From Hymenobacter mucosus (lineage in GTDB: Bacteria; Bacteroidota; Bacteroidia; Cytophagales; Hymenobacteraceae), in the NCBI RefSeq assembly GCF_900188255.1, contig NZ_FZNS01000006.1, positions 310,001-374,000 of the forward strand: DNA of 64,000 nucleotides. The letters run 5' to 3'. Below, piece after piece: positions 25,784 to 34,370 of this stretch. The notes under the pieces are model-generated. The model had not been told where the DNA came from and ran no database searches. It worked only from the letters and a program-made list of their open reading frames with translations. Within the stretch, counting starts at the first letter, position 1. Each line of letters opens with the position of its first letter. The position numbers and the translations under genes were made by a program.

Positions 25784-26248
25784 ATGGCATTAAAAGAAAC
25801 CATCGACGCTGATATCAAGAAGGCCATGCTGGCCAAGGATAAGGTACGTCTTACAGCTCTGCGCAGCATTAAATCCCAGATTCTACTGGCTGAAACCGCC
25901 GAGGGTCAGCATGGTGCTGCGCTGACTGCCGACGCTGAGATGAAGCTGCTCACCAAGGCAGCCAAGCAACGTCGCGAGGCCGCCGAAACCTACCAGAAGC
26001 AGTTCCGCTCCGATTTGGAGGAGGTCGAGCTGGCCGAACTGGCTATTATTGAAGAGTATCTGCCTCAACAGCTTTCAGAAGCCGATCTGGTAGAAAAAAT
26101 TGTGGGCATTATCCAGCGCGTAGGTGCTACTGGCCCTTCTGACCTAGGAAAAGTGATGGGCGTAGCCGCCCGGGAATTATCGGGCCAAGCCGATGGCCGC
26201 GTTATCTCCCAAGTGGTTAGCAACTTGCTGAATAATACCAACGTGTAA
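25784..26248 (+). CDS. GatB/YqeY domain protein
   Basis: 154 residues, the normal size of stand-alone YqeY proteins. The start LKETIDADIKKAMLAKDKVRLTALRSIKSQI and the later ELAIIEEYLPQQLSE and GKVMGVAARELSGQADGRVISQVV are the family signatures. The domain resembles the tRNA-binding tail of GatB, but the free-standing protein's role is unknown, possibly in tRNA amidation or quality control. A weak GC hairpin (8 bp, about 26281-26301) follows. Confidence 0.9.
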   Translation: MALKETIDADIKKAMLAKDKVRLTALRSIKSQILLAETAEGQHGAALTADAEMKLLTKAAKQRREAAETYQKQFRSDLEEVELAELAIIEEYLPQQLSEADLVEKIVGIIQRVGATGPSDLGKVMGVAARELSGQADGRVISQVVSNLLNNTNV

Positions 26249-26344
26249 CAAGTGAGGGCGGAAGCTTGCCAGACAGATGAGGCGTGGTGCATACTACGCC
26301 ACTAATCTAAAAGCTTCTGCTATCCACTATCCTTGCGCCACCAC

Positions 26345-26866
26345 ATGTCCGGCTTCGATGTCATGCTGCTACTGCCTTTAGGTATTGGTGCCGTAAAGGG
26401 GTACCGCCGGGGGCTGGTGCTAGAAGTAGCGTCCTTGGTAGCCTTTGTGCTAGGAGTAGTAGGCGGCTTAGCCCTGCTAAGTGATGCCATTCCGCTGGTG
26501 CGCGACTACGTAGGCGAAGCCTTCGGACTGTTACCGTTCCTGTCGTTTGCACTCGTGTTTGCGGCCATTGTGTGGGGTATTCACCTGCTGAGCGGCTTTC
26601 TAAAAACAGCCATTCACCTGACTCCGCTTGGCTTGCTGGATAGCCTGGGCGGTGCAGCCAGTGGTATGCTCAAATGGGTGCTTGGCATGAGCCTACTACT
26701 GCATGGGATTGGCTTAGCTGGCCTCAACCTGCTGGCTCCCCAAGTAGTGGCCGAGTCGCAGGTGTTGCCGTGGGTGCAGCAGGCTACTCCGCTGGCTCTT
26801 GATGTGGTAGGGGTGGTGCTTCCCGTAGCAAGTACCTTGCTTGAGCGGCTGCGGAGCGTGTTTTAA
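26345..26866 (+). CDS. CvpA family inner-membrane protein
   Basis: 173 residues from the ATG at 26345; a TTG at 26333 is less likely. Four membrane helices with the family's opening pattern (DVMLLLPLGIGAVKGYRRGLVLEVASLVAFVLGVVGG, with the conserved KGYRRGL loop), and an amphipathic C-terminal helix. CvpA is required for colicin V export in E. coli and is now linked to envelope stress in several Gram-negatives. It is followed by pabA at 60 bp. Confidence 0.85.
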   Translation: MSGFDVMLLLPLGIGAVKGYRRGLVLEVASLVAFVLGVVGGLALLSDAIPLVRDYVGEAFGLLPFLSFALVFAAIVWGIHLLSGFLKTAIHLTPLGLLDSLGGAASGMLKWVLGMSLLLHGIGLAGLNLLAPQVVAESQVLPWVQQATPLALDVVGVVLPVASTLLERLRSVF

Positions 26867-26926
26867 CCAATACACAGTAAGCGGGTCCCGCTGTGCTTTC
26901 TGCTTCCCAACCGTATCATCTAGGCT

Positions 26927-27541
26927 ATGCGTTTGCTACTACTCGATAACTTCGACTCTTTTACCTACAACCTGCTCGATTATCTTCAGCAGTTGGGGTG
27001 TGAGGTTGAGGTACGCCGTAATAACGTACCGCTAGCCGAGATAGAGGGGCTGCGTTTCGACGGCATCGTGCTGTCGCCGGGTCCAGGGACCCCACGCGGA
27101 GCCGGCAACATGCTGGCCATAATTGAGCGTTGGCACCAGCAGGTACCCATGCTGGGCGTTTGCTTAGGCCATCAGGCATTGGGCGAGTTCTTTGGTGCCC
27201 CACTTGAACGCGGAGCCAAACCTATGCATGGTAAGGTGTCTGACATAGATTGGGTAGAAGCCGGCAAGCTTGCCGATGGCTTGCCCGCCCGCATGCCCGT
27301 TACGCGCTACCATTCGCTTATACTAGGTGCGCTGCCTCCCTCGTTGGAGGCGTTGGCGTATACTACTGACATGCCGCGGGAACTGATGGCCATGCGCCAC
27401 CGAGAACTGCCCCTGTATGGGGTGCAGTTTCATCCCGAAGCACTTCTGACATCCTACGGCCTGGCTTTGCTAGGCAATTGGGTCAAGAATTGTATCATTG
27501 TACAGACTAATCCGGCTTTTGCCGGCCGCGTCTACCCCTGA
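26927..27541 (+). CDS. pabA: Glutamine amidotransferase subunit of aminodeoxychorismate/anthranilate synthase
   Basis: 204 residues, class I amidotransferase. LLLDNFDSFTYNL opens the protein; the nucleophile is Cys79 in GVCLGHQ, with the oxyanion loop at SPGPGTP and the His-Glu pair in QFHPEA near the C-terminus. It releases ammonia from glutamine for the chorismate-using subunit (PabB or TrpE), which is not in the window, so folate and tryptophan use cannot be told apart. Its stop is only 4 bp before the next gene's start, so the two are translated together. Confidence 0.9.
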   Translation: MRLLLLDNFDSFTYNLLDYLQQLGCEVEVRRNNVPLAEIEGLRFDGIVLSPGPGTPRGAGNMLAIIERWHQQVPMLGVCLGHQALGEFFGAPLERGAKPMHGKVSDIDWVEAGKLADGLPARMPVTRYHSLILGALPPSLEALAYTTDMPRELMAMRHRELPLYGVQFHPEALLTSYGLALLGNWVKNCIIVQTNPAFAGRVYP

Positions 27542-27545
27542 AAAA

Positions 27546-28328
27546 ATGGAGCTGCAGATAAAGGAAAAACATGGATTCCAGTACGTGGATGAAGGCACCG
27601 GCGAGGTGTTACTGCTTCTGCATGGCCTGTTTGGTGCGCTCAGCAACTGGCAGGATGTCGTAAGAGAATTTAGCACTAGCTACCGGGTAATCATTCCCAT
27701 CCTGCCCATCTACGACATGCCGCTGACCAAGGCTGGCGTACCGGGCCTAGTGCGGTTCGTGGAAGATTTCCTCGCCGAACTAGGATTGACAGAGTCGTGT
27801 ACTGTGTTAGGAAATTCGTTGGGTGGGCACATTGCCCTCGTGTATACTTTGCATAACCCTACGCGGGTGAACCGGCTGGTACTCACGGGAAGTAGCGGGC
27901 TGTTTGAAGACGGCATGGGCGGGTCGTTCCCCAAGCGCGGCAACTATGCTTATGTGCAGGAACGAGTAGCCTACACTTTCTACGACCCAGCCGTAGCTAC
28001 CCGCGAGTTGGTGGATGAGGTGTTTACCGTCACCAACTCCAATGCGAAATGTCTGCGTATCATTAGCATAGCTCGCTCGGCCCAGCGGCATAATCTCTCT
28101 AAGGAATTGCAGGCTATTCAGGTGCCTACTTTACTGGTGTGGGGCCTGAACGACACCATCACTCCTCCAGTGGTAGCCCATGAGTTCAACCGACTTATTC
28201 CAGGCTCCGAACTTCGATTCCTAGATCATTGTTGCCACGCTCCCATGATGGAGCGTCCGCTGGAATTCAATGAGCTATTGCAGCAGTTTCTACACCGCAC
28301 GGCGGTGGCGGCTGGTGCTACTCAGTAA
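27546..28328 (+). CDS. Alpha/beta hydrolase
   Basis: 260 residues from the ATG at 27546 rather than an in-frame start at 27498 inside pabA. Oxyanion region LLLHGLFGALSNW, nucleophile elbow GNSLGG (about residues 92-97), acid in LVWGLNDTITP and His in DHCCHAPMMERP: the whole triad is present. This is a typical cytoplasmic alpha/beta hydrolase. In many Bacteroidota a similar gene stands in the pdxJ - CBS - nadK neighbourhood, as it does here, but the substrate is unknown. Confidence 0.85.
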   Translation: MELQIKEKHGFQYVDEGTGEVLLLLHGLFGALSNWQDVVREFSTSYRVIIPILPIYDMPLTKAGVPGLVRFVEDFLAELGLTESCTVLGNSLGGHIALVYTLHNPTRVNRLVLTGSSGLFEDGMGGSFPKRGNYAYVQERVAYTFYDPAVATRELVDEVFTVTNSNAKCLRIISIARSAQRHNLSKELQAIQVPTLLVWGLNDTITPPVVAHEFNRLIPGSELRFLDHCCHAPMMERPLEFNELLQQFLHRTAVAAGATQ

Positions 28329-28498
28329 GAAAGTTTAAACCAACAACTCGCTAAGAGGGTGCAACCATCGGTTGTACTCATTGACTCTTTTTGATCTATT
28401 GCAGAGAGGAAGTTGCCCGCCGAAAACCTTCTTTTGGTCTTGACGCTTATATTGCTTCTGTACCTACTGCTTCTCCACTCCGCTACCTTCTACCACTG

Positions 28499-29176
28499 AT
28501 GCATTCAATGATTGCCGAAGATTTGCTGAACCAGATGATTCCGCCTCTCAAGGTGACGGACTCGACGGAAAAGGCTGCCCGGTGGCTGGAAGAGTTCCAC
28601 GTGGGCCAACTTCCCGTAGTGGACGACCGTCAATACCGCGGCCTCATTACGGAAGCCGATATTATCGACCAGGATACGCCAGACACCTTGCTGTCGGCTC
28701 TTACCCTGGGTTTCGCGGACGTACACGTGCAGCGCAGCCAGCACTTCTACAACATTATTGAGGTGGCTGTGCAAAACAACGTGCAGCTAGTGCCAGTGCT
28801 GGATGATCAGCAGGAGTACTTAGGGGTAGTAACCATCAGCGACACCTTAGCTGCCTTCGGTAAAGTACCAGTGGCAACGGGTCAGCAGGGCATTATTGTC
28901 CTGTCTATGGAAGAACGCGACTACTCGTTAACTCAGATTAGTCGGTACGTAGAAGAGAACAATGCTAAAATCATGAGTGCCCATGTGGCCCAAGATGAGC
29001 ATGATCCGTACCGTATCCGGTTGACCCTGAAGCTAAACACGCCCAGCATCACACGCATTATTGCTACCCTAGAGCGCTTCGGCTATTCTATAACGGGGCA
29101 GTTCAGTGGTACGGCTGAGGTGAGTGAGGATGAGCAGGAGCGCTTTAATGCTTTGCTACGCTACCTCAGCTTCTAA
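28499..29176 (+). CDS. CBS-domain protein with C-terminal ACT-like domain
   Basis: 225 residues from the ATG at 28499; the ATG at 28508 is an alternative. Two CBS motifs (about 10-125) are seen: MIPPLKVTDSTEKAARWLEEFHVGQLPVVDDRQYRGLITEADI and VQNNVQLVPVLDDQQEYLGVVTISDTL. The last 80 residues read like an ACT-type fold. The pair probably binds an adenine nucleotide and reports energy state; no partner enzyme is fused. The upstream 170 bp contain no clear promoter. The order CBS - BamA-like - nadK is kept in related bacteria. Confidence 0.85.
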   Translation: MHSMIAEDLLNQMIPPLKVTDSTEKAARWLEEFHVGQLPVVDDRQYRGLITEADIIDQDTPDTLLSALTLGFADVHVQRSQHFYNIIEVAVQNNVQLVPVLDDQQEYLGVVTISDTLAAFGKVPVATGQQGIIVLSMEERDYSLTQISRYVEENNAKIMSAHVAQDEHDPYRIRLTLKLNTPSITRIIATLERFGYSITGQFSGTAEVSEDEQERFNALLRYLSF

Positions 29177-29268
29177 TTCTAGCGCCCTTGGCATATTGCC
29201 TAGTATAGGGTAAGCGTACCGCTGCTACGAAAGGCTTTTTCTCTCTACTACTCTCGTCCTCATATCAA

Positions 29269-30711
29269 GTGCTAGCTTGTCTGCTAACGATGCTGCTGAG
29301 CTGGTATCCTTTGTCGTCGCGGGCTGGTGTTGCCCCGCCCGATTCGTTGCGCCGAGCTACTACTGACAGTCTGATTCAAGTTCAGTGCCCGGAGTACACC
29401 GCGCTACGAGTAGGAACCATTCTGTTTGTGGGCAATAAAGTGACGAAAGAGCAGGTATTGCGAGCAGAATTAGACTTCCATGAGGGAGATACGCTAGCAG
29501 CGGCGTCATTAGGGAAACGCTTAGAAGCCAACCGCCGCCGCATATTTAACCTGCAGCTTTTTCATCAAGTATTGGTGCAGGCAGTATGCCGAAACGGGGA
29601 GTTGAGCATCCTGTATAGTATGCAGGAGCGCTGGTATACATTTCCGATACCCATATTCTCTCTGGCTGACCGTAACTATCGTTCTTGGCTCGACCGCTCC
29701 GACCGGTGGCGACGAATAGATTATGGCGTGCACGTAGTACGCCGCAACTTTCGAGGCCGAAATGAGCAAGTGCTAGCGAATGTTCAGCTGGGCTTCAATA
29801 GAAAGTACGAACTGTTTTACGAAGCGCCCGGCTACGGCCGCCGCCGGCGTATTGGGGTAGGAGTAGGGGCCTCGTTCTACCAAAGCCATGCCTTAGACTA
29901 CCAAACGCTTGACAATCGGTTAGTCAATTTTCGCCAGGATGTAGGGTTTCCTATTCAGCGTCTGTACACCACAGCGGGTATCCGCTGGCGTCGTACGGTA
30001 CAGCACCGCACTGCCTTCGACGTATCATACCACCGAGAACAAATATCTGATTCAGTACACCGCCGCAACCCAACCTACTACCTAGGCGGACCCAAGCGCG
30101 AGTACCTAGAATTCAGCCTAAGCAGCATCCTTAATCAGCGCAACACCTTTGCCTACCCACTCACAGGGCGATACGCCGAGGTTGGCATTGCCTATCGTTC
30201 ATTCCTGACGAATGGAAGCCCCAGCATTGTTACCCTGCGGGCGCGTTATGCCCGCTATGCTGCCCTTGGAGGCTCCTTTTACTATAGCATGGGTATAACA
30301 GGGCAGGCTCGGTTGGGGCGCCGCATCGGATACGCTGATAATCGGGCTTTAGGATATGATAGGCTGGTTAGAGGATATGATGCCTATGTAATTGATGGGC
30401 GCCATTATGCGCTAGTACAACAAGGGGTATCCTACAGGCTCTTCGATGCGGGCAGATTCCGTTTGCATGGGATAAGCAACCCTAAAATCAATAGTATCCC
30501 GCTAGTGCTGTATTTAAATACCTTTGTTGACGCAGGATACGTACGGAACCCTGCGGCTACTATGGGTAATACGCTACCTAACCGGCCACTTGCAGCTCTT
30601 GGGCTAGGCTTGCACGTGGTAACCTACTACGACTGGGTATTTACCGTAGAAGCAGCTCGCAACGTTGAAGGGCAGAACGGCCTCTTCTTCCGCACCGATT
30701 TTCCGATCTGA
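29269..30711 (+). CDS. Short BamA/TamA-family outer-membrane protein with one POTRA-like domain
   Basis: 480 residues from a GTG start. A signal peptide (LLTMLLSWYPLSSRAGVA) is followed by one POTRA-like domain (LRVGTILFVGNKVTKEQVLRAELDFHEGDTL, about 45-110) and a membrane beta-barrel rich in aromatic girdle residues, with LVRGYDAYVIDG, which resembles the conserved (V/L)RGF/Y lid-loop motif of the Omp85 superfamily. Its single POTRA separates it from the full-length BamA at 34371. The role is unknown; Omp85 relatives with few POTRA domains may insert or secrete particular proteins. Ends 36 bp before nadK. Confidence 0.75.
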   Translation: MLACLLTMLLSWYPLSSRAGVAPPDSLRRATTDSLIQVQCPEYTALRVGTILFVGNKVTKEQVLRAELDFHEGDTLAAASLGKRLEANRRRIFNLQLFHQVLVQAVCRNGELSILYSMQERWYTFPIPIFSLADRNYRSWLDRSDRWRRIDYGVHVVRRNFRGRNEQVLANVQLGFNRKYELFYEAPGYGRRRRIGVGVGASFYQSHALDYQTLDNRLVNFRQDVGFPIQRLYTTAGIRWRRTVQHRTAFDVSYHREQISDSVHRRNPTYYLGGPKREYLEFSLSSILNQRNTFAYPLTGRYAEVGIAYRSFLTNGSPSIVTLRARYARYAALGGSFYYSMGITGQARLGRRIGYADNRALGYDRLVRGYDAYVIDGRHYALVQQGVSYRLFDAGRFRLHGISNPKINSIPLVLYLNTFVDAGYVRNPAATMGNTLPNRPLAALGLGLHVVTYYDWVFTVEAARNVEGQNGLFFRTDFPI

Positions 30712-30747
30712 CCTGTTCTGGACTAGGCTCAGGGATACAGTCTTATT

Positions 30748-31641
30748 ATGAAAATAGCCATTTTGGGCAAGCCTTTCGATGAAGCGCTTGCCCCCTTCTT
30801 GCAGCAGCTTATCGATGACTTGGTGCAGCGGCAGACGGAAGTTCTCATTGTGGAGTCATTCCATACCTACTTAGATCAGCACATCACGCTACCTGGCAAC
30901 ATTGCGACTTTTCGGCGTGGCGACTCGCTTGAGGATGTGAAATTTGTATTAAGTATCGGGGGTGATGGTACTTTGCTCGATACCGTTACCTACGTTGGTA
31001 GCCTGCAAATTCCCATTCTTGGTATCAATACTGGACGATTAGGATTTTTAGCTACTATTGCGCCCGATAAAATAGCCCCGGCCATTGATGCTCTGTTCAA
31101 AGGACATTTTGTACTAGAAGACAGAAGCCTTATCCGAGTGGATACTGACCCTGATTCTTTTGGTTCTATCAACTTCGGGCTCAACGAGTTCAGTATTCTG
31201 AAGCGAGATACTTCGTCCATGATTGTCGTTCACACGTACATCGACGGCGAATACTTAAACTCCTACTGGGCGGATGGCCTGATTGTGTCTACCCCTACAG
31301 GCTCAACCGGGTATTCACTGAGTTGTGGCGGGCCCGTAATGTTGCCGCAAACAAACAATTTCATTATTGCTCCCGTATGCCCCCACAATCTGAACGTACG
31401 GCCCCTGATTGTTTCCGATAAAAGTGTTATTTCTTTCGAAATAGAAGGGCGTAGCAATAATTTTTTGCTCTCCCTTGATTCTCGATCTGTAACCGTGGAA
31501 GCAAACGTTCAAATTGCCGTTCGCCGAGAAAATTTCAATGCCCGTCTGGTGAAACTTAACCACGTCAACTTCCTGAGTACCTTGCGCAGTAAGTTGAATT
31601 GGGGGCTAGATCGGAGGAACCCTGCTGGAATACCTATTTGA
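30748..31641 (+). CDS. nadK: NAD kinase
   Basis: 297 residues. The diagnostic GGDGT lies at 71-75, preceded by a DxxxxFVLSI strand, with GINTGRLGFLA at about 92-102, GLNEFSILKRD and STPTGSTGYSLSCGGPVMLP (about 183-202) for nucleotide binding. It phosphorylates NAD to NADP with ATP or polyphosphate. It begins 36 bp after the BamA-like gene and ends 125 bp before the first PorG-like gene, which has its own promoter. Confidence 0.95.
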   Translation: MKIAILGKPFDEALAPFLQQLIDDLVQRQTEVLIVESFHTYLDQHITLPGNIATFRRGDSLEDVKFVLSIGGDGTLLDTVTYVGSLQIPILGINTGRLGFLATIAPDKIAPAIDALFKGHFVLEDRSLIRVDTDPDSFGSINFGLNEFSILKRDTSSMIVVHTYIDGEYLNSYWADGLIVSTPTGSTGYSLSCGGPVMLPQTNNFIIAPVCPHNLNVRPLIVSDKSVISFEIEGRSNNFLLSLDSRSVTVEANVQIAVRRENFNARLVKLNHVNFLSTLRSKLNWGLDRRNPAGIPI

Positions 31642-31687
31642 TAATATAGATTTTCAACTAAATGTTTTTTTAGTTCCCCTCAACCTC

Positions 31688-31695
31688 TACTTTTG
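31688..31695 (+). promoter_or_regulatory. TACTTTTG -7 box for the PorG-like genes
   Basis: Exact TAnnTTTG match, 71 bp before the ATG at 31767. A T-run, not a TTG, is at the -33 distance, so the match is partial. Confidence 0.5.
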
Positions 31696-31766
31696 TTACT
31701 GACTGCGACTATGTCCGCACGATTTTTGCACTGCAACTCCTTCGATATTCCTAACTCTCGCTCGAT

Positions 31767-32669
31767 ATGAAGCAACTCTTCACTTACACTTTGGCCACGC
31801 TACTGGTCCTCGCGCTGGTAGCGACGGAGGCGAGTGCTCAACAATTTAGCAAGCGTAAGCAGTATAACTCCGTTGGTGTTAGCCTGAACGCAATGAACTA
31901 CTTCGGTGATATTACGCCGAAACCTAGCATCCCTAGCCTACGTGTTGGCGCTAGCCGCCCCAACTTGGGCCTGTCGTTCACCCGCCGCTTTACTCCCCGT
32001 ATTTCGGCCCGTGCTGCTCTTGCATACGGCCGCATTACCGGTGATGACTCGAAAGCTGCGGATCAGAATGATCCAGAATACAAGTTCCGTTACAACCGGA
32101 ACATGAACTTCCGCAACGATATCCTCGAGTTGTCAGCAGTGGGTATGTTCGACCTTATCGAAAACCGTAACAACTATATCCGTCGTCCTGACTTCGTGCC
32201 GTACTTGTTCGGTGGTGTGGGTGTAATTCACCACAACCCTAAAGGCCTGGTAGGCGCAAACAGCAACGGTGTTAGCGAAGGTTCTTACATTGCACTGCAG
32301 TCGCTCCGGACGGAAGGCCAATCGGAAGCCTACAGCCTAACACAAATTGTAATTCCTTTTGGTGCTGGTGCACGCTACAAGCTCAATCGTTCGTTTGATG
32401 TAGGCATCGAGTTGGGTTTCCGTAAAACCTTTACGGATTACTTGGACGATGTTAGCGGCAATTATGTAGCTAACGCCAACGTTCTACCCGAAGGTGCTTC
32501 TCGCTACTTTGGCTGGGACATCACGCGTGAACTTGCTGGAACGTACAACAAGTCTAACCAAGGTGGTGAAGTACGTGGTCATAGCTCGGAAAAAGACTGG
32601 TACACAACCCTAGGTGTTTCTGTAAACTACATCTTGCCCACGCGAGTGGCAACCCCCAAATTCCGATAG
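31767..32669 (+). CDS. PorG-like (DUF6089) outer-membrane beta-barrel, first copy
   Basis: 300 residues. Signal peptide (ATLLVLALVATEASAQ) followed by alternating strands rich in aromatics, opening with YNSVGVSLNAMNYFGDITP and ending VSVNYILPT. This is the DUF6089 barrel family that includes the type IX secretion component PorG of Porphyromonas (I recall the porG - uppS - bamA - ompH gene order from PG0189 onward). Here too uppS, bamA and two skp/ompH genes follow, which supports the call. A second, shorter relative lies 42 bp downstream. Confidence 0.65.
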   Translation: MKQLFTYTLATLLVLALVATEASAQQFSKRKQYNSVGVSLNAMNYFGDITPKPSIPSLRVGASRPNLGLSFTRRFTPRISARAALAYGRITGDDSKAADQNDPEYKFRYNRNMNFRNDILELSAVGMFDLIENRNNYIRRPDFVPYLFGGVGVIHHNPKGLVGANSNGVSEGSYIALQSLRTEGQSEAYSLTQIVIPFGAGARYKLNRSFDVGIELGFRKTFTDYLDDVSGNYVANANVLPEGASRYFGWDITRELAGTYNKSNQGGEVRGHSSEKDWYTTLGVSVNYILPTRVATPKFR

Positions 32670-32711
32670 CCAGCAGCAACTGGCTGTCTAATTCAACAAA
32701 CAGCTAGCCTG

Positions 32712-33461
32712 ATGACGAATTCGAATCTCCTTAAAACACTCCTTGTTTGCCTTGGGCAAGCGGGGAGTGTTTTTTTTGTACACTCTCTTGCTGCTCAGAC
32801 TACCAGTGAAGTAGGAGTAGGGATAGGTGGATTAAATTACAAGGGAGAACTGTCCCCTCACTATCAGTTCAAGAATAACCGGCCTGCCCTTACCGCATTC
32901 TACCGCAAAGATATATCAGGCCCTATTACCCTACGTGGAGGGCTTATGGGTGGACTACTGCGGGCGGATGATGGGAACGTCAAGGATATAAATGGTACTA
33001 CCCCGCCTTTGTCAACTTACCGGCAGGCTAATATGAAGGGTAGTTTGTTGGAGTTGTCGGGAGCTATGGAATATAACTTCTTCGACTACCACAACAGAAA
33101 AGATAAGGTCCACTTCACTCCTTATGTATTTGTTGGTTTGGCAGGCTTCTTCGCCAATACACAAACAAGAAGTGCTGCCAATCCCCAACTAGACCGAAAG
33201 GAGTCAGTCTTGAGCTTAGCTATTCCGGCCGGTGTAGGTATTAAGTACGCGGTATCTACCCATTGGAATTTAGGAGTAGAAGCTGGTGCACGTAAAACGT
33301 TTACTGATGACCTTGACCATATAGACGGGAAAAGCCGGGGACAAACTGATCTTTTGGGAAATAGGCATGACCAGGATTGGTATTTCTATAATGGCATAAG
33401 CGTATCGTATACGTTTTACAAGATTGTGTGCCCAGATAACACAAAGCCTAGTAAGAAGTAG
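32712..33461 (+). CDS. PorG-like (DUF6089) outer-membrane beta-barrel, second copy
   Basis: 249 residues. Signal peptide (about residues 1-28, ending HSLAAQ), then TSEVGVGIGGLNYKGELSPHYQFKNNRPALTAFY, a pattern matching the first copy (same FGDI/YKGEL-type start and GVGIKYAVSTHWNLGVEAGARKTFTDDLDH). The two share the KTFTD segment and the final VSYTF-type strand, so they are tandem paralogues. This copy is shorter and the less conserved of the two. Its 3' end is followed within 10 bp by a 68-bp perfect palindrome. Confidence 0.6.
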   Translation: MTNSNLLKTLLVCLGQAGSVFFVHSLAAQTTSEVGVGIGGLNYKGELSPHYQFKNNRPALTAFYRKDISGPITLRGGLMGGLLRADDGNVKDINGTTPPLSTYRQANMKGSLLELSGAMEYNFFDYHNRKDKVHFTPYVFVGLAGFFANTQTRSAANPQLDRKESVLSLAIPAGVGIKYAVSTHWNLGVEAGARKTFTDDLDHIDGKSRGQTDLLGNRHDQDWYFYNGISVSYTFYKIVCPDNTKPSKK

Positions 33462-33471
33462 CATTGTCTAC

Positions 33472-33539
33472 ACCACAGCGCAGATTGCAAGGGGGACTCC
33501 AAAATATTTTGGAGTCCCCCTTGCAATCTGCGCTGTGGT
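33472..33539. repeat. 68-bp perfect loopless palindrome before uppS
   Basis: Both 34-bp halves (33472-33505 and 33506-33539) are exact reverse complements with no loop; the centre is CCAAAATATTTTGG. It starts 10 bp after the second PorG-like stop and ends 75 bp before uppS, with both genes on the plus strand. No U-tract follows, so it is not a standard terminator. As RNA it would form a very stable stem with a GGGGGACTCC core; as DNA it could extrude a cruciform. Confidence 0.9.
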
Positions 33540-33614
33540 ATAACCGTTGAAAAGCAGGCAAGAACGAATGCAACCATTTGCGTAACTTGCAGCCTCTTTA
33601 CGCAAAAAGTACTA

Positions 33615-34361
33615 ATGGCCGCCCGGTCCGACATTGACTCCCAGAACATTCCCGCGCACGTAGCCGTCATCATGGACGGTAATGGTCGGTGGGCTAAGCA
33701 AAAAGGTGGTTTACGCATCTTTGGTCACCAGAGCGCCATTACGGCCGTGCGGGAGACGGTAGAAGCTGCTGCTGAAATAGGTGTGCGCTACCTTACTCTC
33801 TATGCCTTCTCTACTGAGAACTGGTCACGACCAGCTCATGAGGTAATGGCGCTGATGCAGCTATTGGTGCATACCATTCGACAGGAAACAGCTACCCTGC
33901 TGAAAAACGATATTCGTTTGCAAGCTATCGGGCAGATTGACAGCTTGCCTGCCTCTTGCCAACGGGAGCTAGCTGAGTCGATGGAGCTTACCAAAAATGG
34001 CTCTCGCATGACTCTCGTTTTGGCGTTGAGTTACAGTGGGCGTTGGGATTTAACCCAAGCGGCGCAAAAGCTTGCCACTGAAGTAGCAGCTGGTCGACTA
34101 GCACCAGATCAGGTAACTGAGCAAACTATCACGGGCTTTCTTGCTACAGCCGGCATGCCCGACCCTGAGTTGCTCATCCGAACTAGCGGGGAGCAGCGCA
34201 TCAGTAATTTCTTGCTGTGGCAACTGGCCTACACCGAACTATTTATCACGGACTTGCTGTGGCCCGATTTCCGTCGAGAGCATTTCTATGACGCCATCCA
34301 CGCTTACCAGCGGCGGGAGCGACGTTTTGGAAAAACCAGTGAGCAGCTAACCGTTTCGTAA
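33615..34361 (+). CDS. uppS: Undecaprenyl diphosphate synthase (isoprenyl transferase)
   Basis: 248 residues, full length. AVIMDGNGRWAKQKG with the catalytic Asp and the following FGHQSAITAVRE (about 18-50), then TLYAFSTENWSRP and the dimer-interface motif SGEQRISNFLLWQLAYTEL near residues 192-210 identify it. It makes the C55 lipid carrier for peptidoglycan and other envelope polymers. The stop of the gene is 9 bp before the bamA start, so the two are co-transcribed. The palindrome at 33472-33539 lies between it and the PorG-like genes. Confidence 0.95.
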   Translation: MAARSDIDSQNIPAHVAVIMDGNGRWAKQKGGLRIFGHQSAITAVRETVEAAAEIGVRYLTLYAFSTENWSRPAHEVMALMQLLVHTIRQETATLLKNDIRLQAIGQIDSLPASCQRELAESMELTKNGSRMTLVLALSYSGRWDLTQAAQKLATEVAAGRLAPDQVTEQTITGFLATAGMPDPELLIRTSGEQRISNFLLWQLAYTELFITDLLWPDFRREHFYDAIHAYQRRERRFGKTSEQLTVS

Positions 34362-34370
34362 CCGCACAGA

